A stretch of DNA of 48,528 nucleotides from Dendronalium phyllosphericum CENA369. Lineage in GTDB: Bacteria > Cyanobacteriota > Cyanobacteriia > Cyanobacteriales > Nostocaceae. Below the pieces are notes generated by a model. The model saw only the letters and a program-made list of their open reading frames with translations. It made no database searches and was not told the origin of the DNA. Numbering within the stretch: position 1 is the stretch's first letter; each line of letters opens with the position of its first letter. The position numbers and the translations under genes were made by a program. Of this stretch, positions 16,243-23,702 are shown piece after piece. The stretch spans positions 1-48,528 of the forward strand of contig NZ_JAECZA010000024.1 of NCBI RefSeq assembly GCF_016056275.1, in the 5' to 3' direction.

Positions 16243-16479
16243 ATGGAAATTAAAGTTATCAATGAACAAGAAAATTTACAAGAAGTAATAAAGGTTTTAC
16301 TCACCCACTTAGAACCATCGAAGGTCATGAAGTTTTGGGCAACCTGTAAACTAAGTGAAGGTGACTATTTGCAACTTAAAGAAAAACTGTTTGCTGAAGA
16401 AACAGTTGCCAGTTTATATGACAAAATTAAAGAATATCAAGATAAAGATAGTAAACAATCTCCAGAATCAAACCTATAG
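16243..16479 (+). CDS. small hypothetical protein
   Basis: The 78-aa product is acidic and helical, with the recognisable segment VIKVLLTHLEPSKVMKFWAT followed by GDYLQLKEKLFAEETVASLY. I believe it is a recurring small cyanobacterial protein, but I know no function. It starts 3 bp after the nuclease-like remnant, so it may once have been co-transcribed with it. An antitoxin-like or accessory role is possible but not shown by any motif. Confidence 0.5.
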   Translation: MEIKVINEQENLQEVIKVLLTHLEPSKVMKFWATCKLSEGDYLQLKEKLFAEETVASLYDKIKEYQDKDSKQSPESNL

Positions 16480-16500
16480 CTATAAAATCAGAGATGAATT

Positions 16501-16549
16501 AAAGGGCGATCGCTCCACCTAAATTATAGAACGAGTGGCGATCGCCTTT
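16501..16549. terminator. HIP1-containing hairpin between convergent genes
   Basis: AAAGGGCGATCGCTCCAC (16501-16518) pairs imperfectly with GTGGCGATCGCCTTT (16535-16549). The right arm lies in the last codons of the antitoxin gene. It could terminate transcription from both sides. Confidence 0.4.
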
Positions 16550-16770
16550 TGGATTGATGCTTCCATTTCTTCTAAAGTCGCACTTTTTATTGCGGCACGA
16601 TGTAAAATGCCGGACAAGCTTTGAACGGGAATATTAAGTGGAATTAGTTTGACTGTGCCATTTTCATCAATGACAAAATCGACCTTACTACCTATATCAA
16701 GATTAAGATAATCCCGAATTTCTTTAGGAATAATTACTTCTCCTTTGGTGGTGATGGTAACGCTAGCCAT
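16519..16770 (-). CDS. AbrB/MazE-type (SpoVT-AbrB fold) antitoxin or regulator
   Basis: The 83-aa protein begins MASVTITTKGEVIIPKEIRD, the classical swapped-hairpin DNA-binding motif of AbrB/MazE/VapB proteins (TxKGxxxIPxEIR). The C-terminal half (residues 50-83) is the kind of tail that neutralises a toxin. A ribosome-binding site (AAGGAAAG) lies upstream of the ATG. The expected partner, a PIN-domain VapC or MazF toxin downstream on the same strand, is missing; the region instead holds the convergent 78-aa gene. It may therefore be an orphan antitoxin or an independent regulator. Confidence 0.85.
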   Translation of the reverse strand: MASVTITTKGEVIIPKEIRDYLNLDIGSKVDFVIDENGTVKLIPLNIPVQSLSGILHRAAIKSATLEEMEASIQKAIATRSII

Positions 16771-16948
16771 TACACACTTTCCTTACATAAATTCTCTATT
16801 TGAATATAACGTTTCTTGGCAAATCAAGACAGCGATCGCTTTTCTTATTTGTAAATTGTAGAGAGCGATCGCCTATTTTTCAATTTAATTTTTTTTGCAT
16901 AGGGTATTGAAACTAGTATTATTTTCTACTTTAATAGAAGATATAAAA

Positions 16949-16990
16949 GAAAGGCGATCGCCCTCCGCCAAGAGTTCACGATCGCCTTTC
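16949..16990. terminator. HIP1-type perfect hairpin
   Basis: GAAAGGCGATCG (16949-16960) pairs exactly with CGATCGCCTTTC (16979-16990) around an 18-nt loop. It lies 14 bp before the 17005 gene, in a spacer with two more HIP1 sites. Termination, attenuation or simply a HIP1 cluster are all possible. Confidence 0.4.
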
Positions 16991-17004
16991 ACTAGACCTC
17001 CACA

Positions 17005-17313
17005 ATGGGAGATGACTATAATGATGACACAAGTACAATTGTAGAGTATCAAAATTTCGTCCAATTCAAGCGGCAACAATACTTGCGTGGCGAAAATTTC
17101 AATACACCTACTCTGAATTTTCCTGAAAATCTATCGCCCAAAAGAGAACCGCTAAAACATCTACTGATTGGTTCTCCGAAAGCTGTCACGAGTACCATCC
17201 ATCGTTTGCACTTGGTTGGTTACGCCAGCACTGGAGATTGGAGTCCGCTACTCCCAACCGCTAACCCAGATGAGGTGATGAGTATTTTAATCCGTCAGAT
17301 TTTAATACAATAA
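17005..17313 (+). CDS. conserved small cyanobacterial protein (SPKAVTSTIHRLH type)
   Basis: The 102-aa product has a conserved C-terminal half: HLLIGSPKAVTSTIHRLHLV, then WSPLLPTANPDEVMSILIRQ. This motif set recurs in many short cyanobacterial proteins of unknown function, often near their own N-terminal variants. The first about 45 residues are variable and the start could be further downstream. No membrane segment is present. It is monocistronic, followed by a strong HIP1 hairpin. Confidence 0.65.
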   Translation: MGDDYNDDTSTIVEYQNFVQFKRQQYLRGENFNTPTLNFPENLSPKREPLKHLLIGSPKAVTSTIHRLHLVGYASTGDWSPLLPTANPDEVMSILIRQILIQ

Positions 17314-17319
17314 TCACCT

Positions 17320-17362
17320 AGCGATCGCTCCTTCTGAAAGGGTAAAACAAGGAGCGATCGCT
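17320..17362. terminator. perfect 14-bp HIP1 hairpin
   Basis: AGCGATCGCTCCTT (17320-17333) pairs exactly with AAGGAGCGATCGCT (17349-17362), with a 15-nt loop and a TCT-rich continuation. It begins 7 bp after the stop of the 17005 gene and is the likely terminator. Confidence 0.55.
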
Positions 17363-17781
17363 TCTAAGTTTGGTTGTTGAATTTACTTTATTGTAAAGTA
17401 CGAAAAAACGATGATTCTAGTCATCAACCTATCTTTTTAGTAAAAATGGTTTTTCAGTAAAAGTTACAAAAATTTAAGTACAACACCATAAAACTGTAAT
17501 AAAATTATTCCGTAAATTTAACCGCATAAGTGTGGCTGAATAAACATTTTGCCATCAGCAGATGGCGATGTTCCGGTGATAGCGAGTATTAGCTTTGTCC
17601 GTATACAGTTACGATTTTCCCTATTTCTGCTGGTCTTGGTTTAGAGTCTAGTGTTCTAAGTAGATTAAATAACCTAGTACAACAACTGACTGCATAGGGC
17701 GGTAAAAAGGTCGAGCTCTTACCAAGAGCGTTTTCGACTGTAAGTTGCGCCTTTGACCATGGAAAATAAGGAGGCTAGAAA
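17363..17781. other. long leader region before the first FkbM gene
   Basis: This 419-bp spacer has no gene I can support. It includes the small inverted repeat AGCTCTT-ACC-AAGAGC(G) at about 17714-17729 and ends with a strong ribosome-binding site (AAGGAGG) 9 bases before the FkbM start. No known riboswitch fold was recognised. It may hold a long 5' leader. Confidence 0.4.
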
Positions 17782-18585
17782 ATGTCGACGCTAAGAAAAA
17801 CTGTTGCCAAAGTTGCAGGAAACCGTTTTACACAAGAGCTGTTGGAGAAAGGTGTTACTGGCGCTCAATTCTTGATGGGATTTGGTTCTGGAACTAGTGT
17901 TGAATCGAGTGGTGAGAGCGCGGTGTTTAATTTTGTACATCAAAAGCAAAAAGCTCCTTACTGCATTTTTGATGTAGGTTCTAATCAAGGACAGTATCTA
18001 AGACTTATATTACAAAATTTTCCAGAAGACAACCTTTCGGTTCATTGTTTTGAGCCGAGTTCTTACACATTTGAAATTCTTGAATCTAGTGTAGAGCCAA
18101 AAGCACAGAGTAAGGTTAAGTTAAACAATTTAGCTTTCGGAAAGACACAAGGCGAATTAACATTGCATTACAACAAAGCAGGTTCAGGTTTAGCTTCTCT
18201 CACTAAGCGCAGACTCGAGCATTTTGGTATCAATTTCGACAGTTCTGAAGTTGTAAAAGTCGATACGGTTGATAACTATTCTAATAAAAATAATGTTCAG
18301 CAGATAAATTTGCTGAAGCTGGATGTTGAAGGGCATGAGCTAGATGTGCTTGCAGGTGCATCTGAAATGTTTAGTAAACAAGCAATTAATATAGTTAGTT
18401 TTGAGTTTGGGGGATGTAATATTGATACTCGAACTTATTTTCAAGACTTCTACTATTTTTTCAAGGATATAAATATGAGCTTATTTCGTATTATTCCTGC
18501 TGGTTACTTGTATCCTATCAAATCGTATAAGGAAGTATTCGAGCAATTTAGAACAACCAATTATGTAGCAATAAAGAATGAATAA
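17782..18585 (+). CDS. FkbM-family methyltransferase
   Basis: The 267-aa protein is a SAM-dependent Rossmann-fold methyltransferase of the FkbM type, which O-methylates sugars or polyketide-like products; the substrate is not predictable. Motif I is IFDVGSNQGQY (about residues 62-72), with an acidic residue after motif II (CFEPSSYTFE). The family signature LLKLDVEGHELDVLAGA is near 174-190 and the later block VSFEFGGCNID near 200. AAGGAGG lies upstream of the ATG. It is transcribed toward a second, unrelated-in-detail FkbM gene on the opposite strand. Surface polysaccharide modification is the usual setting. Confidence 0.85.
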   Translation: MSTLRKTVAKVAGNRFTQELLEKGVTGAQFLMGFGSGTSVESSGESAVFNFVHQKQKAPYCIFDVGSNQGQYLRLILQNFPEDNLSVHCFEPSSYTFEILESSVEPKAQSKVKLNNLAFGKTQGELTLHYNKAGSGLASLTKRRLEHFGINFDSSEVVKVDTVDNYSNKNNVQQINLLKLDVEGHELDVLAGASEMFSKQAINIVSFEFGGCNIDTRTYFQDFYYFFKDINMSLFRIIPAGYLYPIKSYKEVFEQFRTTNYVAIKNE

Positions 18586-18594
18586 CGAAGTGTT

Positions 18595-18633
18595 CATCGG
18601 CAGCTATTGTGCAATGTTTTATAGCTGCCGATG
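18595..18633. terminator. terminator after the first FkbM gene
   Basis: CATCGGCAGCTAT (18595-18607) pairs perfectly with ATAGCTGCCGATG (18621-18633); loop 13 nt. It begins 10 bp after the stop codon. The following sequence (GGCTTTGAC) is only weakly T-rich. Confidence 0.6.
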
Positions 18634-18663
18634 GGCTTTGACAGCAAAGTGCTAAGTAAAAAT

Positions 18664-18777
18664 TTAATTAATTAGTACTTCAACTGCTCTTTCATATACT
18701 GTTCTAAAAGTTTTAACAATTTGTCTCCAATCTCCTGTAGTAAGCTGCATTCGCCAACTAGCAGAGTTTTTTACACC
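18664..18777 (-). pseudogene. possible glycosyltransferase C-terminal remnant
   Basis: On the minus strand a frame directly after the FkbM stop reads SASWRMQLTTGDWRQIVKTF followed by RTVYERAVEVLIN and a stop. The DWRQIV.TF..VYE.A pattern resembles the last residues of cyanobacterial group 1-type glycosyltransferases. No start codon or upstream domain remains. The last 29 bp are identical to the end of the CcmS-like gene region (19660-19688) but read in a different frame. This is a weak, memory-based call. Confidence 0.35.
18667..18695. repeat. 29-bp direct repeat, left copy
   Basis: The sequence ATTAATTAGTACTTCAACTG continuing to CTCTTTCAT is identical to 19660-19688, 993 bp away in the same orientation. 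The two copies bracket the minus-strand FkbM gene. The similarity continues weakly for about 30 bp beyond the identical core. Confidence 0.85.
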
Positions 18778-18784
18778 ACTTTTA

Positions 18785-19543
18785 CTAGAATCTAATAGGA
18801 AGTTTTTCTTCGATTCTGCGGTGAAGGAAAATAGCATCACACTGCCCTAAAGAGCCATTTTTACCAAATCTTAAATCATAAAGTCCATATAAAACAAAGT
18901 TATGTTTTTCTAGTAATTCGTATATTTTATAAAAACTAGCCTGATTTTCATAAAATTTTGCAAACATTACTTCCGTGTAAATTAAATTGATTGATTGATT
19001 AGCTAGTAAATTTATTGCACCTTCTAATGCCATCAATTCCGCTCCCTGAATATCCATTTTCAGTATTTGAATTTTATCTACACCCGCTTGCTTGCAAAAA
19101 GTATCTAGTGTCGTTGTCTTTACCTCTACAGTGCCTGCCTGAGTAGCTATATCTTCACCAAAATACTTGTCCCATTCCTTAGTAATAGGTAGCAATGAAT
19201 TGGTTTCATTAGCTTTATTCAGGAAGAAATTAATGTTACTATTAATATTAGATACTGCCATATTATATAGCCGAATTTTCTCAACATTTTGAAAGGTATT
19301 TTCCATTTGAGAGAAAGGCTCAATAAAAGGCTCAAATCCAAAAATTGTAGCTTGAGGAAATATATCTTTATATCTTCCAACTGTACGGCCTACATTAGCA
19401 CCCAAGTCGAAGATAACTTTCACATCTTGACTCTCTAATAAAAATTTTTGTATAGAGAAAATATCTCCCCAGCCCCTCTGTACTCTTTTGATGTCATAAC
19501 CAAAATAACTAAAAAAAGATTTGACAGTAGTGTTAATGTTCAT
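18785..19543 (-). CDS. FkbM-family methyltransferase, second gene
   Basis: The 252-aa protein has SAM-binding motif VIFDLGANVGRTVGRYKDIF (about residues 39-58), FGFEPFIEPF as motif II, and the family block ILKMDIQGAELMALEGAINL near 160-179. GAGGT lies 5 bases before the ATG. It shares only the fold with the convergent FkbM gene at 17782, so the two are not a recent duplication. The likely role is O-methylation of a surface glycan or related product. It sits inside a 29-bp direct repeat with a glycosyltransferase-like remnant, suggesting that a larger glycan locus once stood here. Confidence 0.85.
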   Translation of the reverse strand: MNINTTVKSFFSYFGYDIKRVQRGWGDIFSIQKFLLESQDVKVIFDLGANVGRTVGRYKDIFPQATIFGFEPFIEPFSQMENTFQNVEKIRLYNMAVSNINSNINFFLNKANETNSLLPITKEWDKYFGEDIATQAGTVEVKTTTLDTFCKQAGVDKIQILKMDIQGAELMALEGAINLLANQSINLIYTEVMFAKFYENQASFYKIYELLEKHNFVLYGLYDLRFGKNGSLGQCDAIFLHRRIEEKLPIRF

Positions 19544-19659
19544 AATTTACCTCGTAATGTACTAGTAACTATTATTACGTTCGTACTATTCCGAATTAAA
19601 TTACTACTAATTCAGTGTCTTTTTGCAAGAATTTACATAATTATATAATTGACAAGAGT

Positions 19660-19688
19660 ATTAATTAGTACTTCAACTGCTCTTTCAT
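19660..19688. repeat. 29-bp direct repeat, right copy
   Basis: Exact match to 18667-18695. This copy covers the last eight codons and stop of the minus-strand CcmS-like gene (reading MKEQLKY) plus a few bases downstream. Confidence 0.85.
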
Positions 19689-20093
19689 CTGCTGTTCCAG
19701 CAGTTCCAACAATCCATCCACATCTTTACCAACTTGCTCAAAGCAATTTGGCGGTGCTGGTTCGGGTGCAAACTGAATTAGCTTAATTTCACCTTTACCA
19801 ATGCCAATCATCACAACTTCCACTTCGGGTTGATGATTCTCGACTATTCCTAAAATCTCTTGCAGTCGATTTTCAACTTTATCATTCAGTTTTTCTATCG
19901 CCTCTTGAGGACAATAAACAAAATGCGGAGTCGGTTGTAAATCAATGCCGATAGTACCTTGGCTATTGCCGTTTTCTAACCACAATCCCCAAAACACCGC
20001 CGCCAATTCTCGCTGATTTTGTTTAACAAATTTATCCAACTGGCTACGCCACTTGCTATCTCCTGATTCCGGCTGGGTAGTACCAAACAACAT
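19665..20093 (-). CDS. conserved cyanobacterial protein, possibly CcmS-like
   Basis: The 142-aa acidic protein carries LDKFVKQNQRELAAVFWGLW, then GTIGIDLQPTPHFVYCPQEA, a segment VVMIGIGKGEIKLIQFAPEP and a glutamine-rich helical tail (LLELLEQQMKEQL). It has no signal peptide or membrane helix. From memory it matches a widespread cyanobacterial family, some members of which are annotated as the beta-carboxysome assembly factor CcmS. That link is uncertain and no carboxysome gene is nearby. It lies 52 bp upstream of the stop end of the ABC exporter on the same strand. Confidence 0.6.
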   Translation of the reverse strand: MLFGTTQPESGDSKWRSQLDKFVKQNQRELAAVFWGLWLENGNSQGTIGIDLQPTPHFVYCPQEAIEKLNDKVENRLQEILGIVENHQPEVEVVMIGIGKGEIKLIQFAPEPAPPNCFEQVGKDVDGLLELLEQQMKEQLKY

Positions 20094-20095
20094 AA

Positions 20096-20123
20096 TTAAT
20101 TCGTAATTCGTAATTCGTAATTT
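20096..20123. repeat. heptamer tandem repeat (AATTCGT)n
   Basis: Three to four AATTCGT units sit between the CcmS-like gene and the ABC exporter gene. The same unit occurs at 7137-7161. Confidence 0.75.
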
Positions 20124-20144
20124 ATTTGCGCCTTTGTGTGGGAT

Positions 20145-21950
20145 TTATCTCAATCCACTTTGTACGCGCCAAAGACTGGCGTAAATACCGTTTTTATCTA
20201 GCAATTGTTCGTGGGTTCCTGACTCTACTAATTGTCCGTGTTCCATGACATAAATACAATGGGCATTGCGGATGGTGGAAAGACGATGCGCGATCGCAAT
20301 GGTCGTTCTATTGACTGTAATTCGTTCGAGCGATCGCTGAATTGCGGCTTCTGTTTCATTATCTACTGCTGAGGTCGCTTCATCTAAAATCAAGATGGGC
20401 GGATTTTTCAATACTGCACGAGCGATCGCAATTCTTTGTCTTTGTCCGCCAGATAATTTTTGTCCTCTTTCTCCGACGATTGTCTCATAACCTTGGGGCA
20501 AGCTGAGAATAAAGTCGTGCGCCTCAGCTACCTTAGCAGCCGTGATGATTTCTGGTTCTGTGGCATCAAAAGTACCGTAAGCAATATTCTCGGCTACCGT
20601 GCCATGAAATAAAAATACATCTTGACTGACTAAACCGATGCAGCGGCGTAAATCTTGCAATTTCAAATCTTGCAAATCTATACCATCGAGAGTAATTCTC
20701 CCAGTTTTTATTTCATACAACCGCAATAAAAGTTTGACTAAAGTGCTTTTACCGGAACCAGTAGAACCAACAATTGCGATCGTTTTGGTAGCGGGAATAT
20801 CCAAAGATAGATTTTTTACCACTGGAAACCTATCTTGATAAGCAAAGGTCACATCTTTAAATTGAAGTTCGCCGCGTACACTATCTACTGGTAAAGCTAT
20901 GTTACCTGGATGGATTGCGATCGGAGTATCCAATAAATCCATGACGCGATTGGTAGAAGCCATCGCTCGTTGATATTGGTCAAAGGTATCGCCTAATCTG
21001 GTTAAAGGCCAGAGCAAGCGCTGGATTAAAAATACCAACACACTATAAGTACCTACAGACATTTTTCCAGCAACCGCTGCCATCCCGCCATACAGCAGTA
21101 ATGCGGTAAAACCCACCAAAATCAACATCCGAATTAAGGGGACGAATGCAGCCGAAAGTCTAATTGCTTTGGCGTTACTTTGCCTGTAAGCTTCGCTGTC
21201 TTCTGTTAAACGTGAAGTCTCGTATTTTTCAGCGGTAAAACTTTTAATAGTAGCAATCCCGCTTAAATTATTTACCAGCCGCGCATTCAGAAAACCTACT
21301 TTTTCCCGTACCTTAGCGTAGCGAGGTGCTAAGAGACGTTGATAAGCAAAAGAACCCCAGAGGATAAATGGCATCGGCGACAGCGACATCCACGCTACAC
21401 TAGGAGCCAAAACAAAGAAAGCTCCACCGATAATGATTACTGTTGTGACAACTTGGATGATGTCATTAGCTCCGATATCCAGAAAACGCTCTAATTGATT
21501 GATATCATCACTAAGGATGGACATCAAACCGCCAGTGCTGCGTTCTTCAAAATAAGCTAATTCCAAATCTTGTAAATGGTTGTATGCATCCAGACGGAGG
21601 TTGTGTTGAATATTTTGTGCTAAATTGCGCCAAATTCGAGCGTATGCATACTCAAAAACCGATTCTAGTATCCAAATGATGACAGTGAGCAGGGAAATAA
21701 TTAAAAATTGCCCAAAAACATCGCGTATTCCTAGTTGAGCAATGATAGAATCCTGCTGTTTTACCACGACATCCACCGCAATTCCAATTAATGCAGGTGG
21801 AGCCAAATCAAAGAGTTTATTTAGGATGGAACAACCAATCGCTAGCCAAATTTGTTTCCGATACTGGTGTCCATACTCAAGCAGACGCTGGAGTGGATGC
21901 GCTGAATTACGCCTTCTTGATAAACGATGAGATTTTAATACTCTAGCCAC
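20145..21950 (-). CDS. ABC exporter half-transporter (MsbA/type I exporter fold)
   Basis: The 601-aa protein fuses a six-helix export domain (about 35-335) to an ATPase domain. In order, the ATPase has the P-loop GSTGSGKST (about 394-402), Q-loop SQDVFLF, signature [14 protein letters not shown], Walker [14 protein letters not shown] and the switch histidine in IAHRLSTI. It should act as a homodimer in the cytoplasmic membrane, exporting lipid, peptide or drug-like compounds; substrate unknown. It is divergent from the prohibitin-like gene with a 139-bp spacer. The start at 21950 is the first in-frame ATG and gives a usual family length. Confidence 0.9.
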   Translation of the reverse strand: MARVLKSHRLSRRRNSAHPLQRLLEYGHQYRKQIWLAIGCSILNKLFDLAPPALIGIAVDVVVKQQDSIIAQLGIRDVFGQFLIISLLTVIIWILESVFEYAYARIWRNLAQNIQHNLRLDAYNHLQDLELAYFEERSTGGLMSILSDDINQLERFLDIGANDIIQVVTTVIIIGGAFFVLAPSVAWMSLSPMPFILWGSFAYQRLLAPRYAKVREKVGFLNARLVNNLSGIATIKSFTAEKYETSRLTEDSEAYRQSNAKAIRLSAAFVPLIRMLILVGFTALLLYGGMAAVAGKMSVGTYSVLVFLIQRLLWPLTRLGDTFDQYQRAMASTNRVMDLLDTPIAIHPGNIALPVDSVRGELQFKDVTFAYQDRFPVVKNLSLDIPATKTIAIVGSTGSGKSTLVKLLLRLYEIKTGRITLDGIDLQDLKLQDLRRCIGLVSQDVFLFHGTVAENIAYGTFDATEPEIITAAKVAEAHDFILSLPQGYETIVGERGQKLSGGQRQRIAIARAVLKNPPILILDEATSAVDNETEAAIQRSLERITVNRTTIAIAHRLSTIRNAHCIYVMEHGQLVESGTHEQLLDKNGIYASLWRVQSGLR

Positions 21951-22089
21951 AGCCTTTTGCAGTTGCGTGCAATTGATATTACCACGAGATCGGGAAACGT
22001 CGCACTTTTGTAGTCTTGACCCTACCTACAGTAGTAGTCAGACATGCCAACATAATACAAGAGTTGCTTGTAGATACAGGAGGGAGAAT

Positions 22090-22938
22090 TTGAAAAATCA
22101 GCAATTGGCAAATTGGCAAACTACAGTTTTAGGAATTGTATTGGCAATAATTGCGATTATCAGCTTCAATTCTTTTATTATTATCAATCCAGGACAAGCA
22201 GGAGTAATTAGCATTTTGGGTAAAGCTAGAGATGGCGCTTTACTGGAGGGAATTCACTTAAAACCACCGATTATTTCAGTAATAGATGTGTACGATTTGA
22301 CGGTGCAAAAGTTTGAAGTGCCAGCGGAAAGTTCCACAAAAGATTTGCAAAATTTAACAGCGAGATTTGCGATTAACTTTCGCCTCGATCCCACCCAGGT
22401 AGTTGAAGTGAGAAGGAAACAAGGAACTTTAGAAAATATTGTCTCGAAAATTATCGCTCCTCAAACCCAGGAAGCATTTAAAATTGCTGCTGCTAAAAGA
22501 ACTGTAGAAGAAGCAATTACCAAACGCAGCGAATTGAAAGAAGACTTTGATAATGCTTTAGGCGATCGCTTAGATAAATATGGGATAATTGTATTAGATA
22601 CTAGCGTAGTTGACTTAACTTTCTCCCCAGAATTTGCCAGAGCTGTAGAAGAAAAACAAATCGCCGAACAGCGAGCGCAAAGAGCCGTTTACATAGCACG
22701 AGAAGCCGAACAAGAAGCACAAGCAGAAATTAACCGCGCTAAAGGAAAAGCAGAAGCTCAAAGACTCTTAGCAGAGACACTTAAAGCTCAAGGCGGCCAG
22801 TTAGTTCTCCAAAAAGAAGCAATTGAAGCTTGGAAGACTGGCGGCGCGCAAATGCCAAAAGTGCTTGTTATGGGTGATGAATCAAAAGGCAGTGTCCCCT
22901 TTATTTTCAACCTAGGGAATATGCCAAACCAACCCTAA
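22090..22938 (+). CDS. prohibitin-family SPFH protein
   Basis: This membrane-anchored SPFH/band-7 protein has one N-terminal helix (VLGIVLAIIAIISF), then INPGQAGVISILGKARDGAL, the prohibitin-like beta domain, and a long alanine/glutamate-rich coiled coil (about residues 165-250). Such proteins form large membrane rings and influence protease activity or membrane order. An open frame extends upstream to ATG 21967, but that region is not prohibitin-like; TTG 22090, six bases after the strong AGGAGGG site, is the better start and gives 282 aa, the usual cyanobacterial length. Confidence 0.85.
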   Translation: MKNQQLANWQTTVLGIVLAIIAIISFNSFIIINPGQAGVISILGKARDGALLEGIHLKPPIISVIDVYDLTVQKFEVPAESSTKDLQNLTARFAINFRLDPTQVVEVRRKQGTLENIVSKIIAPQTQEAFKIAAAKRTVEEAITKRSELKEDFDNALGDRLDKYGIIVLDTSVVDLTFSPEFARAVEEKQIAEQRAQRAVYIAREAEQEAQAEINRAKGKAEAQRLLAETLKAQGGQLVLQKEAIEAWKTGGAQMPKVLVMGDESKGSVPFIFNLGNMPNQP

Positions 22939-23018
22939 TTTGAGTAAATAATATCAAGTATAGTGGGCTGTGCCTACCTCAGACACCAAAGCAAATTCAA
23001 GAATAATAAACCAAGTAT

Positions 23019-23435
23019 ATGTCAACTTCCGATCGCGACAATTTCACAACCTCAGAAGCAAAAAAAATTCTGATTAAATTCAACTGTTTAGATATTGCAC
23101 CTATCCTCAAGCCATCAGAAAAAGCCTTAACTCGTCGTGCTCTAATTTTGCTTGCTAGCCTTTCTGATTACCAAATATTAGGAATTTGTGCTGATACAGC
23201 AGAAGAAGGCATACTTGCTATGAAAACTTATTCTCATGCTTTTGGTTATGAAGCCCCAAGCAATTTACCTACAGTAGAAGGGCCTGTTTATATCAAGTTA
23301 AATGGCAAAAATGGTCTCTGTCATCTCGATTCCTACTCAGGACATCATCGCGGAGTCTTAGTATCTTGTCAGTCTTACGACGAAGAGGGAATCAATGAAT
23401 TGTATGGACATTTACCCCTCGATTTATTTGTGTAA
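23019..23435 (+). CDS. DUF1824-family protein
   Basis: The 138-aa protein has the features I associate with the cyanobacterial DUF1824 family: an N-terminal helix (SEAKKILIKFNCLDIAPIL), the central stretch SLSDYQILGICADTAEEGIL, and the C-terminal GPVYIKLNGKNGLCHLDSYS followed by HRGVLVSCQS and GHLPLDLF. The function is unknown. It is soluble and has no catalytic motif. It lies 80 bp after the prohibitin-like gene and could be co-transcribed with it. Confidence 0.75.
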   Translation: MSTSDRDNFTTSEAKKILIKFNCLDIAPILKPSEKALTRRALILLASLSDYQILGICADTAEEGILAMKTYSHAFGYEAPSNLPTVEGPVYIKLNGKNGLCHLDSYSGHHRGVLVSCQSYDEEGINELYGHLPLDLFV

Positions 23436-23487
23436 CATGTGGCAATGTCAGTAGGTAAGCTAATGTTCCTTTAACTAGCATCATCAA

Positions 23488-23562
23488 GACGCGGGGACGC
23501 GGAGACTGGGAGACGCGGAGACTGGGAGACGCGGAGACTGGGAGACGCGGGGACGCGAGGAC
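23488..23562. repeat. 16-bp tandem repeat within GACGCGG-rich array
   Basis: Three perfect tandem copies of GGAGACTGGGAGACGC occupy 23501-23548, flanked by GACGCGGGGACGCGG-type sequence. The GGGGACGCGG motif recurs at 45517-45535 and, inverted, near 11907-11924. Confidence 0.85.
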
Positions 23563-23663
23563 AAGAGAGTAGGGGAGAAATAATAACTACTCTTACCTAT
23601 TGCCTTCTGACCCTTCGGGTTCGTCAGTTGTTCATGGGGGAAACCCCCAAGACCACACTGACT

Positions 23664-23690
23664 CACAACTGACAACTGACAACTGACTAA
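23664..23690. repeat. heptamer tandem repeat (AACTGAC)n
   Basis: Three units of AACTGAC plus a partial unit end 12 bp before the ABC-F start codon, as at 8207-8239 before the second VirB8-like gene. Confidence 0.8.
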
Positions 23691-23702
23691 TGACTAAATC
23701 TT

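Noticed and set aside
21967-22089. Longer start for the prohibitin-like protein
   Set aside because: The added residues are not prohibitin-like and the TTG at 22090 follows a strong AGGAGGG site.
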